Assembly (NCBI GenBank): GCA_946478665.1
Contig: CAMLCZ010000001.1
Coordinates: forward strand, 1-64,000
Reading direction: 5' to 3'
Source: an uncultured Bartonella sp.
Lineage (GTDB): Bacteria; Pseudomonadota; Alphaproteobacteria; Rhizobiales; Rhizobiaceae
DNA: 64,000 nucleotides
A program made the translations under genes and the position numbers. Shown one piece after another: positions 40,892 to 52,182 of this stretch (position 1 is the stretch's first letter; every line of letters starts with the position of its first letter). Below the pieces are notes generated by a model. That model saw nothing but the letters and a program-made list of their open reading frames with translations, had not been told where the DNA came from and did not search any database.

Positions 40892-42373
40892 ATGACTGAT
40901 TTAACGAAGCTGACAATTGCCGAGGCTCGTGACGCTTTGAAACAGCGTGAAATCAAGGCAACAGAATTGACTGATGCTTATCTTAAAGCAATTGAAGCGT
41001 CTAATCCCGCTATAAATGCGTATGTCGCTGTTACCGCCGATCATGCCCAAGAGATGGCAAAGGCATCGCAAAAACGCATTGATGATAATGAAATGGGTGC
41101 TCTTGAGGGTATCCCTCTTGGTATCAAAGACCTTTTTGCAACATATGATATCCATACACAGGCATGTTCGCATATTCTTGATGGTTTTAAACCAAAATAT
41201 GAGTCCACTGTTACGGCCAATTTATGGGCTGATGGTGCAGTCATGCTTGGTAAACTCAATATGGACGAGTTTGCGATGGGGTCTTCCAACGAGACATCAC
41301 ATTATGGTGCGGTTATCAATCCATGGCGTGCTGAAGGATCAGACAAGCAACTTGTACCGGGTGGTTCTTCTGGTGGTTCAGCAGCAGCCGTAGCAGCCCA
41401 TTTATGCGCTGGTGCAACAGCAACTGATACTGGCGGTTCAATTCGCCAACCGGCAGCGTTTACTGGCACAGTTGGAATTAAACCGACCTATGGTCGTTGT
41501 TCACGTTGGGGGACAATTGCATTTGCTTCATCTCTTGATCAAGCCGGTCCAATTGGCCGCGATGTCCGCGATTGTTCAATTCTTCTTAAATCTATGGCAT
41601 CATTTGATGATAAGGATTCAACCTCTGTTGATGTTCCTGTGCCTGATTACGAAAGTTTCATAGGAAAATCAGTAAAAGGCATGAAAATCGGTATTCCAAA
41701 AGAATATCGTGTTGATGGCATGTCTGAAGAAATCTTGAACCTTTGGCAAAAGGGCATTGATTGGCTGAAAGATGCAGGTGCAGAAATCGTCAATATTTCG
41801 CTACCTCATACAAAATATGCTTTGCCAGCCTATTATATCGTAGCGCCAGCGGAAGCCTCTTCCAACTTGGCACGTTACGATGGTGTACGGTTCGGTCTGC
41901 GTGTGCCGGGCAAAGATATTATTGAAATGTATGAAAATACGCGTTCGGAAGGATTTGGAAACGAAGTTAAGCGCCGTATATTGATAGGCACATACGTGTT
42001 ATCTGCCGGTTATTATGATGCTTATTACCTCAAAGCCCAAAAGGTCAGAACGCTTATCAAACAAGATTTTGATAATTGTTTTGATGCTGGTGTTGACGCG
42101 ATATTAACGCCAGCAACACCGACACCAGCTTTTGGTATTGCCGACGAAAAACTGAAAAGTGATCCTGTGGCAATGTATCTTAATGATATTTTCACGGTGA
42201 CCGTTAATATGGCTGGCTTACCGGGAATATCCTTGCCTGCAGGTCTTTCTTCAGATGGTTTGCCATTGGGACTTCAGCTTATCGGTAAGCCTTTTGGCGA
42301 AGGCGAATTATTTCAGACAGCTCATATAATTGAACAGGCAGCTGGTAAGTTCTCACCTAAAAAGTGGTGGTAA
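40892..42373 (+). CDS. gatA: Asp-tRNA(Asn)/Glu-tRNA(Gln) amidotransferase subunit A
   Basis: [27 protein letters not shown] amidase signature. Confidence 0.97.
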   Translation: MTDLTKLTIAEARDALKQREIKATELTDAYLKAIEASNPAINAYVAVTADHAQEMAKASQKRIDDNEMGALEGIPLGIKDLFATYDIHTQACSHILDGFKPKYESTVTANLWADGAVMLGKLNMDEFAMGSSNETSHYGAVINPWRAEGSDKQLVPGGSSGGSAAAVAAHLCAGATATDTGGSIRQPAAFTGTVGIKPTYGRCSRWGTIAFASSLDQAGPIGRDVRDCSILLKSMASFDDKDSTSVDVPVPDYESFIGKSVKGMKIGIPKEYRVDGMSEEILNLWQKGIDWLKDAGAEIVNISLPHTKYALPAYYIVAPAEASSNLARYDGVRFGLRVPGKDIIEMYENTRSEGFGNEVKRRILIGTYVLSAGYYDAYYLKAQKVRTLIKQDFDNCFDAGVDAILTPATPTPAFGIADEKLKSDPVAMYLNDIFTVTVNMAGLPGISLPAGLSSDGLPLGLQLIGKPFGEGELFQTAHIIEQAAGKFSPKKWW

Positions 42374-42488
42374 CTTTATAGGTATAAAACCAAACAGGAG
42401 CAATCCTGCTCGGTTGGCTTGAACGGCGTGTTTCTGTCGCCAGATAGATCTGTTCTCGTTCAGAGAGTGTTTAAAGCAATATCATTTT

Positions 42489-42523
42489 AATAGTGCAACA
42501 AAGTATTGTTGCACTATTTTTTT
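42489..42523 (+). terminator. Rho-independent terminator downstream of gatA
   Basis: AATAGTGCAACA-aagtat-TGTTGCACTATT TTTTT. Confidence 0.92.
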
Positions 42524-42627
42524 GACATCACTTAAAGGTAAAAATAATTCAATTTTGCCGGCGATCTTGATGGGCAGCCTTTTCCGTACCAACTACCCAA
42601 TTTATATCGCTTACTCCAGACTCTATA

Positions 42628-43338
42628 TCAGCCACCCAAATAGGCTTCTTTCACTCTTGGGTCATTCAGCATCTGTTTTCCTTCACCTTCAAGAATAATT
42701 TTTCCGACTTCAAGGATATAGGCATAATTTGCAATAGAGAGTGCAGCAAAAGCATTTTGCTCAATAAGCAAGACAGTTTTGCCCATTTCATTGATCTTTC
42801 TGATAATCGAAAAAATCTCATTTACCAAAATAGGGGCAAGGCCAAGAGATGGTTCGTCCAACATCACAACCTCAGGATTACTCATCAGAGCGCGACCAAC
42901 AGCAAGCATCTGTTGTTCACCACCAGACATGGTTCCGCCAAGTTGTTTTGAACGTTCTTTCAACCTCGGAAATAAATCGAATATCCACTCGATATCACGT
43001 GCAATACCTGCTTTGTCTTTTCTGATATAAGCGCCCAATTGCAAATTTTCGAGGACGGTAAGGTGCGGCATAATCCGTCGCCCTTCAGGGCTAAGTGCAA
43101 TCCCTCTGCGCAAAATCTCTTCAGGTTGTTTGCCTAGAATTTCTTCGTCTTTATAGATTATTTCACCGGATACAGAGCGGTTTAATCCAGCGATGGAACG
43201 CACTGTACTGCTTTTTCCAGCACCATTTGCGCCAATTAAGGTAACAATTGATCCCTGTTTGATGGACATTGTTAAACCTTGTACAGCTTTAATGGCACCA
43301 TAGTGAACATGGAGATTTTTGATTTCAAGCAGATTCAT
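42628..43338 (-). CDS. livF: Branched-chain amino acid ABC transporter ATP-binding protein
   Basis: GANGAGKSST; LSPEGRRIMPHLTVLENLQLGAY. Confidence 0.94.
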   Translation of the reverse strand: MNLLEIKNLHVHYGAIKAVQGLTMSIKQGSIVTLIGANGAGKSSTVRSIAGLNRSVSGEIIYKDEEILGKQPEEILRRGIALSPEGRRIMPHLTVLENLQLGAYIRKDKAGIARDIEWIFDLFPRLKERSKQLGGTMSGGEQQMLAVGRALMSNPEVVMLDEPSLGLAPILVNEIFSIIRKINEMGKTVLLIEQNAFAALSIANYAYILEVGKIILEGEGKQMLNDPRVKEAYLGG

Positions 43339-44108
43339 GAAAGTTCTCCACCGAGATAAGCTTCAATGACTTTAGGATTATTACGAATTTCCTCTGGGGT
43401 ACCATCTGCAATTAATGCACCATATTCCAATACCCATATATGGTTACATAATCCCATTACGACGCGCATATCGTGTTCGATCAGTAAGATTGTCAAATCG
43501 AATTCTTCACGAATTCTAGCGATGAAACTCAACAGCTCTTGGCTTTCTTGTGGATTCATACCAGCAGCCGGTTCGTCGAGTAACAAAAGCTTTGGCTTTG
43601 TAGCCAATGCGCGGGCAATCTCCAGCCGTCTTTGGGCGCCATAGGCCAATGCTGTAGCTGGTTGGTCATAAAGATGATCGAGATGAACACGTTTTAAGAG
43701 ATCCATAGCAGAATCGCGAATCTGACGCTCTTCTTGAGCTGCACTAGGTATATGCAATGCACCGGCAAGCCATGAACTTTTTTGCCGCACATGAGCACCT
43801 ACCATAACATTTTGTAGGACATTCAAGCCTGTAAATAATCTAATGTTCTGAAATGTTCGTGCTATGTGGCGTTTGCAAACAATATGGGGAGGAAGACCGG
43901 AAACAACATTGCCATCAAGCTCGATAGTGCCAGATGTCGGTTTATAGAAACCCGATATCATATTGAATACCGTGGTTTTTCCAGCGCCATTTGGCCCAAT
44001 AAGACCGGTGATACTACCATGCTCAATTTGCATATTGACGTCATTTACCGCGGTTAAACCGCCGAAGCGCATTGTGATGTTGTTAAGTGTCAAAATTGGA
44101 TTGCTCAT
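43335..44108 (-). CDS. livG: Branched-chain amino acid ABC transporter ATP-binding protein
   Basis: ORF 43335..44168, likely start MSNPILTLNNITMRFGGLTAVNDV; GPNGAGKTT. Confidence 0.94.
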   Translation of the reverse strand: MSNPILTLNNITMRFGGLTAVNDVNMQIEHGSITGLIGPNGAGKTTVFNMISGFYKPTSGTIELDGNVVSGLPPHIVCKRHIARTFQNIRLFTGLNVLQNVMVGAHVRQKSSWLAGALHIPSAAQEERQIRDSAMDLLKRVHLDHLYDQPATALAYGAQRRLEIARALATKPKLLLLDEPAAGMNPQESQELLSFIARIREEFDLTILLIEHDMRVVMGLCNHIWVLEYGALIADGTPEEIRNNPKVIEAYLGGELS

Positions 44109-45163
44109 GCTTCTTCTCCGCCTTTCGACGCTGGCTGACGCTTGAAAAAGCGATAGATGCCATTCCAAGAAAATTCGCGTGTTCCTAATAGGCCGCTTCG
44201 CCAGAAAAGAATAATGGCCATGAGGAGTATTGAGAAAATAACCATACGTAAGCCAGGGATACCTGGTAGTTGCATAAATCCGAGATTAAGGGGCTGTTCA
44301 ACGATACGCAGCCATTCTAGCAATACAGTTATAATGACGCTGCCAATAATGCTCCCCGTGATGGAACCTAAGCCACCAGCTACAACGATCATTAAAATAT
44401 TGAATGTCAAAAGAAAGTTGAACATCTTAGGGTCAATTGTTGAAATGAGGGCGGCCGTCAATGCTCCACCAACTCCAGCAAAGAATGCACCAATGACAAA
44501 TGACAGACAGCGATAAAAGAAAGTATTTATTCCCATTGTTTTCGCTGCAATTTCATCATCTCTGATTGCACAGAGCGCGTTGCCGGTATTGCTCCTCAAT
44601 AACATAACGATGAAAATAACGGTAAAAGCCAACCAACCGTAATTCCACCATAAATTGCCATCTTGCGGTATGCCTTTTATTCCCAGTGAACCATTTGTAA
44701 TGGGGGTTGCATTGGTTATGACCACACGAATTATTTCTGCAAATCCTAGTGTCGCTATTCCAAGATAGTCGCCACCAAGGCGCAATACCGGAATTGCAAT
44801 GAATAGACCAAGAAGTGCGGCACAAAGTCCACCAATGATAACCGCAAAAAAGAATGGTAACTGGAGATGCAATAGTGGACCAAAAATTGGCTCAAGGATC
44901 CACATCATTTCCTTTTGTTCGGGCGATAGCAATAAAATAGCACAAACATAGGCGCCAACAGCCATAAAACCAGCATGCCCAAGCGAAAACATACCAGTGA
45001 ATCCATAGATGAGATTTAATGAGATAGCCAATATTGCATTGATGGCTATGAGATTTAAAATACGAACAGTGTAGGCATCAAAATTACGTTCAGCATAAAA
45101 GAGAAACGCGACCAGACACGCAATGCACAGAAATGATAAAATAATTTGCGAGGACTTTGACAT
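44105..45163 (-). CDS. livM: Branched-chain amino acid ABC transporter permease
   Basis: Multi-TM; GFTGMFSLGHAGFMAVGAY; GGDYLGIATLGFAEI. Confidence 0.94.
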   Translation of the reverse strand: MSKSSQIILSFLCIACLVAFLFYAERNFDAYTVRILNLIAINAILAISLNLIYGFTGMFSLGHAGFMAVGAYVCAILLLSPEQKEMMWILEPIFGPLLHLQLPFFFAVIIGGLCAALLGLFIAIPVLRLGGDYLGIATLGFAEIIRVVITNATPITNGSLGIKGIPQDGNLWWNYGWLAFTVIFIVMLLRSNTGNALCAIRDDEIAAKTMGINTFFYRCLSFVIGAFFAGVGGALTAALISTIDPKMFNFLLTFNILMIVVAGGLGSITGSIIGSVIITVLLEWLRIVEQPLNLGFMQLPGIPGLRMVIFSILLMAIILFWRSGLLGTREFSWNGIYRFFKRQPASKGGEEA

Positions 45164-46239
45164 TAGATTTTCTCCTCGCTTTTTTTGCCCATAAGACCGG
45201 TTGGCATTACCAGCAAGATCATAATCAATAATATGAAAGCGAACGCATCACGATATCCCGATAGGGAAGGGAAAAATGCGATAATCATTATTTCAATAAA
45301 TCCTAAGAGAAGCCCACCTAACATCGCGCCCTCAACAGAACCAATTCCGCCAATTACCGCTGCTATAAAGGCCTTTAATCCGGGTATTACGCCCATATAA
45401 GGGTGAATTTGCGGATATCGTAATGCCCACATGATACCAGCAATTGCCGCTAAAGCAGAACCAAGACCGAAGGTAAAGGCGATAATTTTATCGACAGAAA
45501 CCCCCATAAGTCTTGTGGTTTCGATATCACGGGAAATTGCCCGCATCGCAAGTCCGGGCTTAGTCTTATTGATTATCCATAACAACAAGACGACCAATAT
45601 CAGAGAAACAATCGGTACTATTATTGCCATAGGTACAATACGAATAACACCGGTTGCATCAGCACCTAGATGCCATTGAATAGGCGTAACCAGAAAATCC
45701 GGTTGTTTCACGCTTTTGGGAACACCAGTGAAAAGCACTGTTGCCAAATTTTCAATCAGAAAGGACATACCAATTGCGCTGATTAACGCAGAAATACGAG
45801 GGGCATCACGTAAAGGTCTATAAGCAATACGATCAACCGCAATGCCGCCAGCGCTGGTTACAAATACAGCAAAACAGACGGCCAAAATCCAAATAGGTGT
45901 AAAGTCTTGCGGTGAAATCAGCGCATAATAGGCTAACGCCAATATGAGCATAGCAAAAATAATGCCCCAATAGGATTTTATCTGTTTTTTGAAGCCAATA
46001 AATACTGAGTAATAGACCAGAACAGCCAATAATATAAGCAATACAGCAGCCCACGCAGGCATGAAGCTGATTGTCGAAAAGAATACAAAATAAGCACCCA
46101 ACATAAAAATATCGCCATGGGCGAAATTTATAAGCCGTAGGATGCCATAGACCATCGTATATCCGATGGCTATTAACCCATATAGGGATCCTAATGCCAG
46201 AGCATTAAAAAAATGCTGGATGAACATTTCAGTGCTCAT
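45163..46239 (-). CDS. livH: Branched-chain amino acid ABC transporter permease
   Basis: Multi-TM; GSLYGLIAIGYTMVYGILRLINFAHGDIFMLGAY. Confidence 0.94.
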   Translation of the reverse strand: MSTEMFIQHFFNALALGSLYGLIAIGYTMVYGILRLINFAHGDIFMLGAYFVFFSTISFMPAWAAVLLILLAVLVYYSVFIGFKKQIKSYWGIIFAMLILALAYYALISPQDFTPIWILAVCFAVFVTSAGGIAVDRIAYRPLRDAPRISALISAIGMSFLIENLATVLFTGVPKSVKQPDFLVTPIQWHLGADATGVIRIVPMAIIVPIVSLILVVLLLWIINKTKPGLAMRAISRDIETTRLMGVSVDKIIAFTFGLGSALAAIAGIMWALRYPQIHPYMGVIPGLKAFIAAVIGGIGSVEGAMLGGLLLGFIEIMIIAFFPSLSGYRDAFAFILLIMILLVMPTGLMGKKSEEKI

Positions 46240-46274
46240 CTCGTACCTTTCTTTATTTATGCAATTCATAAGAG

Positions 46275-46301
46275 CCGGTCGAAAGTTATCGTTTCGACCG
46301 G
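46275..46301 (-). promoter_or_regulatory. Intercistronic stem-loop between the substrate-binding protein gene and livH
   Basis: CCGGTCGAAA-gttatcg-TTTCGACCGG perfect 10-bp stem, no long T-run. Confidence 0.75.
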
Positions 46302-46328
46302 TATGATATGTGATTTATAAATATCGCC

Positions 46329-47462
46329 TTATAACGCAGGCTTTACTTCGCCGAGATATACGCGCTTACCGTCTTTTATCTCAATCACGCCAATTGGTAT
46401 TTCAGGGTTATGGTTTTGATCCATAGTCATAGGACCAAATGGTGTTTGAAAATCTTTTAATTTAGCAAGCTCGGCAGTGATTGCTTCACGGTCATCACTT
46501 CCAGCTTTTTCAATAGCTTCCATAAACATCATATAGGATGTGTATCCTAGCACAGCATTCACATTAGGTGCTTTGTTCGGGAAGGTGGCTTTCCATTGTG
46601 TTGTAAATTCTTTTGCCGTTTCTGGCATATTCGGCATATTTTCATCATATGGGAAAGTGGTGTGTAAAAAGCCTTCTGCCGCTTTTCCACCAATAGTAAC
46701 CGTTTCAGGATTATCCATTGCGTCGCCGCCCATGATACGGAATGTTGCTCCCAATTCACGGGCTTGCTTCATAATTATTGCGCCTTCGGCAAAATATGCT
46801 GGAATAAACAATACATCAGGCTGCTGCGCAATAATTTCAGTTAATGCTGCAGAAAAGTCCTGATCGCCAGAATTATAATTGAGGTTGGCAACAACATCGC
46901 CCCCCAATTTCTTGAACGAACTGTTGAAATAGTTGGCCAGACCGATAGCGTAATCGTTTGAAATATCTTTTAAAATCGCGGCTTTTTTAGCATGCAATGT
47001 ATTGAATGCATATGTGGCAGCACCTGCGCCTTGATATGGATCCACAAAACATGCACGGAAGTAGTATTTTTTGCCCTGTGTTACCAACGGGTTTGTTGCA
47101 GAGGTTGCTACGGCTGGTGTTTTTGCTGGCTCAGAAACTTCACCGCCTGCAAGAGCAAGTGACGAACCATAGGTTCCAATAATGCCTTGTACCTTATCCG
47201 AAGCTGTCAAGCGCATTACGGCGTTTGCGGCTTCAACCTTGTCGGATTTATTATCGACAATTATTAGCTCAACTTTACGTCCCAAAACCTCTGGCTTCAT
47301 TTTATTGGCAAGTTGAACACCTTCAAGTTCCAGTTGTCCGCCAAAAGCATTCTGACCTGTAAGAGGAAGATAAACTCCGATCTTAATAGGATCCGACGCA
47401 TATGCGTTAACAGTGAATGCGGCTGCTGCCACCGCGGTCGCAATAAGTTTTCTAAAAGCCAT
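46329..47462 (-). CDS. livK: Branched-chain amino acid ABC transporter substrate-binding protein
   Basis: Signal peptide; DPIKIGVYLPLTGQNAFGGQLELEGVQLA. Confidence 0.92.
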   Translation of the reverse strand: MAFRKLIATAVAAAAFTVNAYASDPIKIGVYLPLTGQNAFGGQLELEGVQLANKMKPEVLGRKVELIIVDNKSDKVEAANAVMRLTASDKVQGIIGTYGSSLALAGGEVSEPAKTPAVATSATNPLVTQGKKYYFRACFVDPYQGAGAATYAFNTLHAKKAAILKDISNDYAIGLANYFNSSFKKLGGDVVANLNYNSGDQDFSAALTEIIAQQPDVLFIPAYFAEGAIIMKQARELGATFRIMGGDAMDNPETVTIGGKAAEGFLHTTFPYDENMPNMPETAKEFTTQWKATFPNKAPNVNAVLGYTSYMMFMEAIEKAGSDDREAITAELAKLKDFQTPFGPMTMDQNHNPEIPIGVIEIKDGKRVYLGEVKPAL

Positions 47463-47621
47463 TTTGTATTGTTCCTCTCTTAAATTACAATGTAAAAATA
47501 TTGTAATAGAGTGTTAATAATATGATATGGCTTTTAGTACAAGTTTCGTTAGTTAATGAATAAATATAAAATCATCTTATACAATAGGTTTTTCTTTTCA
47601 CCTTTAAGATAAGATAAGTGG

Positions 47622-48062
47622 TTACCATGTGCCTGTGTTTTTCATAGATAACCAAGGTTCCTTTGGTTCAAGCTTTTCACCTTTTTGTAAAAGTTCGATA
47701 GAGATACCATCGGGAGATTTTATAAAAGCCATATAACCATCACGTGGCGGCCGATTGATGACAATTCCCTGATCCGCTAATTTCTGGCATGTTTGATAAA
47801 TGTCATCAACTTCATAGGCCAAATGTCCAAAATTACGACCGCCGGTATAGTCTTCGGTGTCCCAATTGTAGGTCAGTTCAAGTTCTGGAGCGTGGGTTTC
47901 TTCCGCCGATTTGATGTCTTGCGGTGCTGCAAGATAAACAAGCGTAAACCGTCCACTTTCGTTTTCTGTGCGTCTTGTTTCTTTCAGACCAAATATTTTG
48001 CAGTAAAAATCAATTGATTTTTCAAGATCGTTCACACGAACCATAGTATGTAAATAACGCAT
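47622..48062 (-). CDS. gloA: Lactoylglutathione lyase
   Basis: [31 protein letters not shown]; track start at 48224 probably too long. Confidence 0.93.
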   Translation of the reverse strand: MRYLHTMVRVNDLEKSIDFYCKIFGLKETRRTENESGRFTLVYLAAPQDIKSAEETHAPELELTYNWDTEDYTGGRNFGHLAYEVDDIYQTCQKLADQGIVINRPPRDGYMAFIKSPDGISIELLQKGEKLEPKEPWLSMKNTGTW

Positions 48063-48274
48063 TTTTACCTCTCGTTTTATATCGCTGTGGAATGTAGCTT
48101 TTTTTGAGAAACGTTCAACACTTCTGTCAATCATAAATGACGCACAATGATGTGTTGGGAGGGTAGTCTCAATTACAATATGGGGAAATCTAATAAGGGG
48201 ACTTGCGCCCATGTCATAGAGCAATGTTTACTTGCAGCAAGAGAATCAATCGCTTTAACAGGACTATTTGAATT

Positions 48275-48853
48275 ATGACGATTAAAGAAACATCAGAAAA
48301 AGATATTTCGTCTGAAGTTAGTTCTGAAACAACAGCAACCGATGTTGCAGAAATTAGTGGCAGCATTAAATGGTTTGATGTGAGCAAAGGTTATGGCTTC
48401 ATCGTTCCTGATATTGCCGGTGTTCCGGATATTTTATTGCACGTGACCGTTATGCGACGTGACGGCTTTCAAACAGCCTTAGAAGGTGCAAGGATTGTCT
48501 GCGTTGTTAAAAAAGGTGAACGTGGATTACAATGTATTCAGGTTAAGTCGATTGATTTGTCGACTGCTGTTCATCCATCCGAATTGCCAGCGCGGACACA
48601 TGTCGTTGTCGTACCAGAAAGTGGCTTGGAGCGCGCAATTGTAAAATGGTTCAATAGGGATAAAGGCTTCGGCTTTTTAACAAGAGGCGAAGGTACGGAA
48701 GATATTTTTATTCATATGGAAACTTTGCGCCGCTTTGGATTGGCAGAATTGCGTCCTGGACAAGTTGTGCTTGTGCGCTTTGGAACAGGGGAAAAGGGGC
48801 TAATGGCCGCTGAAATTCATCCGGATATTGCCGCACCCTTTCCAACTCATTAG
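48275..48853 (+). CDS. Cold-shock protein with two CSD domains
   Basis: GSIKWFDVSKGYGFIVPD and AIVKWFNRDKGFGFLTRGEGTEDIFIHMETLRR. Confidence 0.94.
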   Translation: MTIKETSEKDISSEVSSETTATDVAEISGSIKWFDVSKGYGFIVPDIAGVPDILLHVTVMRRDGFQTALEGARIVCVVKKGERGLQCIQVKSIDLSTAVHPSELPARTHVVVVPESGLERAIVKWFNRDKGFGFLTRGEGTEDIFIHMETLRRFGLAELRPGQVVLVRFGTGEKGLMAAEIHPDIAAPFPTH

Positions 48854-48946
48854 TTCATGCGTTCGGGAGACGTTGTATCAATATTGACTTTGGATTTTGA
48901 TACAGTCGCAATCATTCGTATATATTGAGCTGCAAAAGGCGAGGAT

Positions 48947-49429
48947 ATGAGACGATTTTTTCTGGTTGCATTTTGTTTCATGCTGATCGGTAATTTCAAG
49001 GCTTCCGCGCAAGAGCCGATGCTTTTACCTATTGATGCGCAACCGCTCACGATAAAAACTGAGTTAGGACAGATACAGTATGACGTGGAGATTGCTGTAA
49101 CGCCTGAGCAAACAGAAGCGGGATTGATGTTCCGTAAAAACTTCCCAGAAAATCGTGCGATGTTATTCAAGTTTGCGTCTGAGAGGATTGTTTCAATGTG
49201 GATGGCGAATACGCCTTTGCCACTCGATATGCTTTTTCTCGACAAAAACGGTAAAATTGTTGCAATAACAGAGTATACGCATCCATTTTCTACGAGAATC
49301 ATTTCTTCTCATGTGCCAGCATCTTTCACAATAGAGATAAATGCTGGTCAGGTTGCGGTTAAGAAAATTCAAAAAGGTCAAAGGGTCATTCACCCTGCTA
49401 TTTGTGGTGAATGTAAGGTGGGTCAGTGA
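48947..49429 (+). CDS. DUF192 family protein
   Basis: AVTPEQTEAGLMFRKNFPENRAMLFKF...MWMANTPLPLDMLF. Confidence 0.92.
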   Translation: MRRFFLVAFCFMLIGNFKASAQEPMLLPIDAQPLTIKTELGQIQYDVEIAVTPEQTEAGLMFRKNFPENRAMLFKFASERIVSMWMANTPLPLDMLFLDKNGKIVAITEYTHPFSTRIISSHVPASFTIEINAGQVAVKKIQKGQRVIHPAICGECKVGQ

Positions 49430-50199
49430 TGAGTGCAGAAGACGTTCAATATTTCAATCATGATGGGTTTCGTTTAGCATTTCGTGAAGAAGGAGAGGGC
49501 GAACCAATCCTTTTGATACATGGCTTTGCTTCATCTTCTAATGTGAATTGGTATGCGCCAGGGTGGTTCAGGGTTCTTAACGAAGCCGGATATCGGGTTA
49601 TCGCAATTGATAATCGAGGGCACGGATTTTCAGATAAAAGCCATGACCCAGCGGTTTACACGCCTGAAGCTATGGCTGGTGATGCTGCCGCTTTATTGGA
49701 ACATTTGGGAGTCCAAAAAGCGCAAGTCATGGGATATTCGATGGGTGCTCGTATAAGCGCCTATATGTGCCTATTGCATGGTTCATTTGTAAATAGCGTC
49801 ATATTTGGTGGTCTTGGCATTGGTATGGTAACCGGTGCTGGTAATTGGGAGCCAGTTGCGGAAGCTTTGTTGGCAGATGATATTAATCAAATTACCAATC
49901 CACGTGGTTTGATGTTCCGGAAATTTGCAGACCGTACAAAAAGCGACAAAAAGGCATTGGCAGCATGCGTCATAACTTCGAAAAAAGAACTGACTGCGGC
50001 GGAAGTACATGCTATTCGTCAACCTGCATTGGTTGCAGTGGGGACACTTGATGAGATTTCCGGTGAAGCCGAGCCACTTGCGGCCTTATTGCCGAAAGGC
50101 GAAACGCTCATAATTCCAAATCGCGATCATATGTTGGCCGTTGGGGATCCTGTCTACAAAAAAGGTGTGATAGATTTTCTCTCCCGACATCCTATATGA
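49426..50199 (+). CDS. Alpha/beta hydrolase
   Basis: LLIHGFASSSNVNW; VMGYSMGARIS. Confidence 0.93.
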   Translation: MMSAEDVQYFNHDGFRLAFREEGEGEPILLIHGFASSSNVNWYAPGWFRVLNEAGYRVIAIDNRGHGFSDKSHDPAVYTPEAMAGDAAALLEHLGVQKAQVMGYSMGARISAYMCLLHGSFVNSVIFGGLGIGMVTGAGNWEPVAEALLADDINQITNPRGLMFRKFADRTKSDKKALAACVITSKKELTAAEVHAIRQPALVAVGTLDEISGEAEPLAALLPKGETLIIPNRDHMLAVGDPVYKKGVIDFLSRHPI

Positions 50200-50239
50200 T
50201 GGGAACAGGCGTTATTGATTTCAATACGGAGGAAAGATT

Positions 50240-51049
50240 GTGTCTTGCACCGAACAGGAAGCAACACGGCGTAATCCGGAAACGCTTTGGCGCGATATAA
50301 GGCAAGAAGCTTTATCTGCGAGCGAAGCTGATCCAGTATTGGAATCGTTCTTTGCAGAATCCATTTTGAAATATGAGAGCCTTAGCGACATGATTGCCGG
50401 TCGTGTTGCCGCACGCCTTTGGACACGAGAAATTAATGAGAATGCGCTTTACCAAATTTTCAAAGAGCAGATTGACGGAATTGCGCAATTTGAAGAGCAT
50501 GTCGCGGATGATATTGGTGCGGTTTTTTATCGTGATCCTGCATGTAACCGATATATTGAAGCAGTGTTGTATCTAAAGGGCTTTTTAGCAATTCAGGCAC
50601 ATCGTTTGGCGCATGATTTATGGTTAAAAGGTAGGTGTGACCTCGCTTTGTTTCTACAGAGCCGATCCTCATCAGTGTTTCAAACCGATATCCATCCGGC
50701 AGCACAATTTGGTCGCGGTATTTTTCTTGATCATGCCACGGGGCTTGTGGTTGGCGAAACAGCTGTTGTTGGTGATAATGTTTCGATACTACAGGATGTT
50801 ACTCTTGGCGGTACGGGAAAAGAATGCGGTAATCGTCATCCAAAAATAGCAAATGGTGTGTTGATTGGTGCGGGCGCCAAGATACTTGGCAACATCACCG
50901 TTGGAGCATGTGCAAAGATTGCTGCCTGTTCCGTTGTGTTAAAGCCAGTACCTGCTCATGTAACCGTGGCAGGAGTGCCAGCGAAGATAATTGGGAAATT
51001 ACATGAAGTGGAGCCAGCATTATGTATGGATCAATTGATTAATGAGTAA
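50240..51049 (+). CDS. cysE: Serine O-acetyltransferase
   Basis: DIHPAAQFGRGIFLDHATGLVVGETAVVGDNVSILQDVTLGGTGKE. Confidence 0.96.
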   Translation: MSCTEQEATRRNPETLWRDIRQEALSASEADPVLESFFAESILKYESLSDMIAGRVAARLWTREINENALYQIFKEQIDGIAQFEEHVADDIGAVFYRDPACNRYIEAVLYLKGFLAIQAHRLAHDLWLKGRCDLALFLQSRSSSVFQTDIHPAAQFGRGIFLDHATGLVVGETAVVGDNVSILQDVTLGGTGKECGNRHPKIANGVLIGAGAKILGNITVGACAKIAACSVVLKPVPAHVTVAGVPAKIIGKLHEVEPALCMDQLINE

Positions 51050-51137
51050 AAGAAAAAGCTGATTATCCTTTACAGACAGTGCAGCTTGTCTTATTTGCCC
51101 TAACACGAAAGACAATGATAGTTATTAGGAGATCGCT

Positions 51138-51347
51138 GTGAAGCCCGATGAAATCAAAAAACTAGATGGCTATTTTAAGCGCACATTTCAGAATCAGGCG
51201 TTACAAGTCAAGCCTCGCCCTCGTAAAGATGACTCATGTGAGGTTTATCTAGGAGATGAGTTCCTTGGTGTGATTTATCGCGATGAAGATGAAGGTGAAT
51301 TGTCTTATAACTTCTCGATGGCAATTCTCGATATTGATTTGGACTAA
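51138..51347 (+). CDS. DUF3126 family protein
   Basis: MKPDEIKKLDGYFKRTFQNQALQVKPRPRKDDSCEVYLGDEFLGVIYRDEDEGELSYNFSMAILDIDL. Confidence 0.85.
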   Translation: MKPDEIKKLDGYFKRTFQNQALQVKPRPRKDDSCEVYLGDEFLGVIYRDEDEGELSYNFSMAILDIDLD

Positions 51348-51386
51348 TCTAAATACCGTTTAATTCGGTAACATTGTATATCGATT

Positions 51387-52166
51387 TTAAATCAGCTTTT
51401 TTGCTCTAAAGCTCGTATAGCCATTACGTGCGATAATAATATGATCGTGAATGGCTATACCAAGAGCATTTGCAACATCTTTAAGCATATGCGTCATTGA
51501 GATGTCTTCTCTTGACGGTGTTGGGTCACCCGACGGGTGATTGTGAACCAGAATGAGTGCTGATGCAGAGAGTTGTAGCGCACGCCTTACCACTTCCCTT
51601 GGATAGACAGGTGTGTGGTCAACTGTACCAATTTGTTGAATTTCGTCGGCTATAAGACCATTTTTCTTATCGAGAAATAAAATACGAAATTGTTCACGTG
51701 TTTCGTGCGCCATAGCTGCGCGACAATAAGCCAGCACCTTATCCCAAGAAGAAAAAATATCTCGTTTGCGCAATTCAGATCTATTTACACGCTCACTAAC
51801 GCCTGCGATTATTTTTAAATCATGCGCAACAGCTGGGCCGCAGCCTGGAACTTCCTGCAATAAATTAACATCCGCACCCAAAACGTCAGCAAGACTGCCA
51901 AACCGGTTTAATAATGATTTTGCTAACTGTTTTGTGTCTGCACGTGGGATTGAGCGAAACAACAACAATTCAAGAAATTCATAATCTGCAAAACCGATAC
52001 CATTGGTTTGAAAATACCGTTGCCTCAATCGCTCACGATGGCCTTTATGTTGTGAGGCAACAAGTTGCTTGGATTCCACAGTCTTATTAAGCTTGGCTTG
52101 GTTTGTTGTTAATGCAAACAACGCTCTTTCGGCGAAAGCATTTTTATCGCTATCATCTTTAGCCAT
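51387..52166 (-). CDS. radC: RadC family DNA repair protein
   Basis: [25 protein letters not shown] motif; HhH region. Confidence 0.95.
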   Translation of the reverse strand: MAKDDSDKNAFAERALFALTTNQAKLNKTVESKQLVASQHKGHRERLRQRYFQTNGIGFADYEFLELLLFRSIPRADTKQLAKSLLNRFGSLADVLGADVNLLQEVPGCGPAVAHDLKIIAGVSERVNRSELRKRDIFSSWDKVLAYCRAAMAHETREQFRILFLDKKNGLIADEIQQIGTVDHTPVYPREVVRRALQLSASALILVHNHPSGDPTPSREDISMTHMLKDVANALGIAIHDHIIIARNGYTSFRAKKLI

Positions 52167-52182
52167 AATATGTTGTTCGCTT

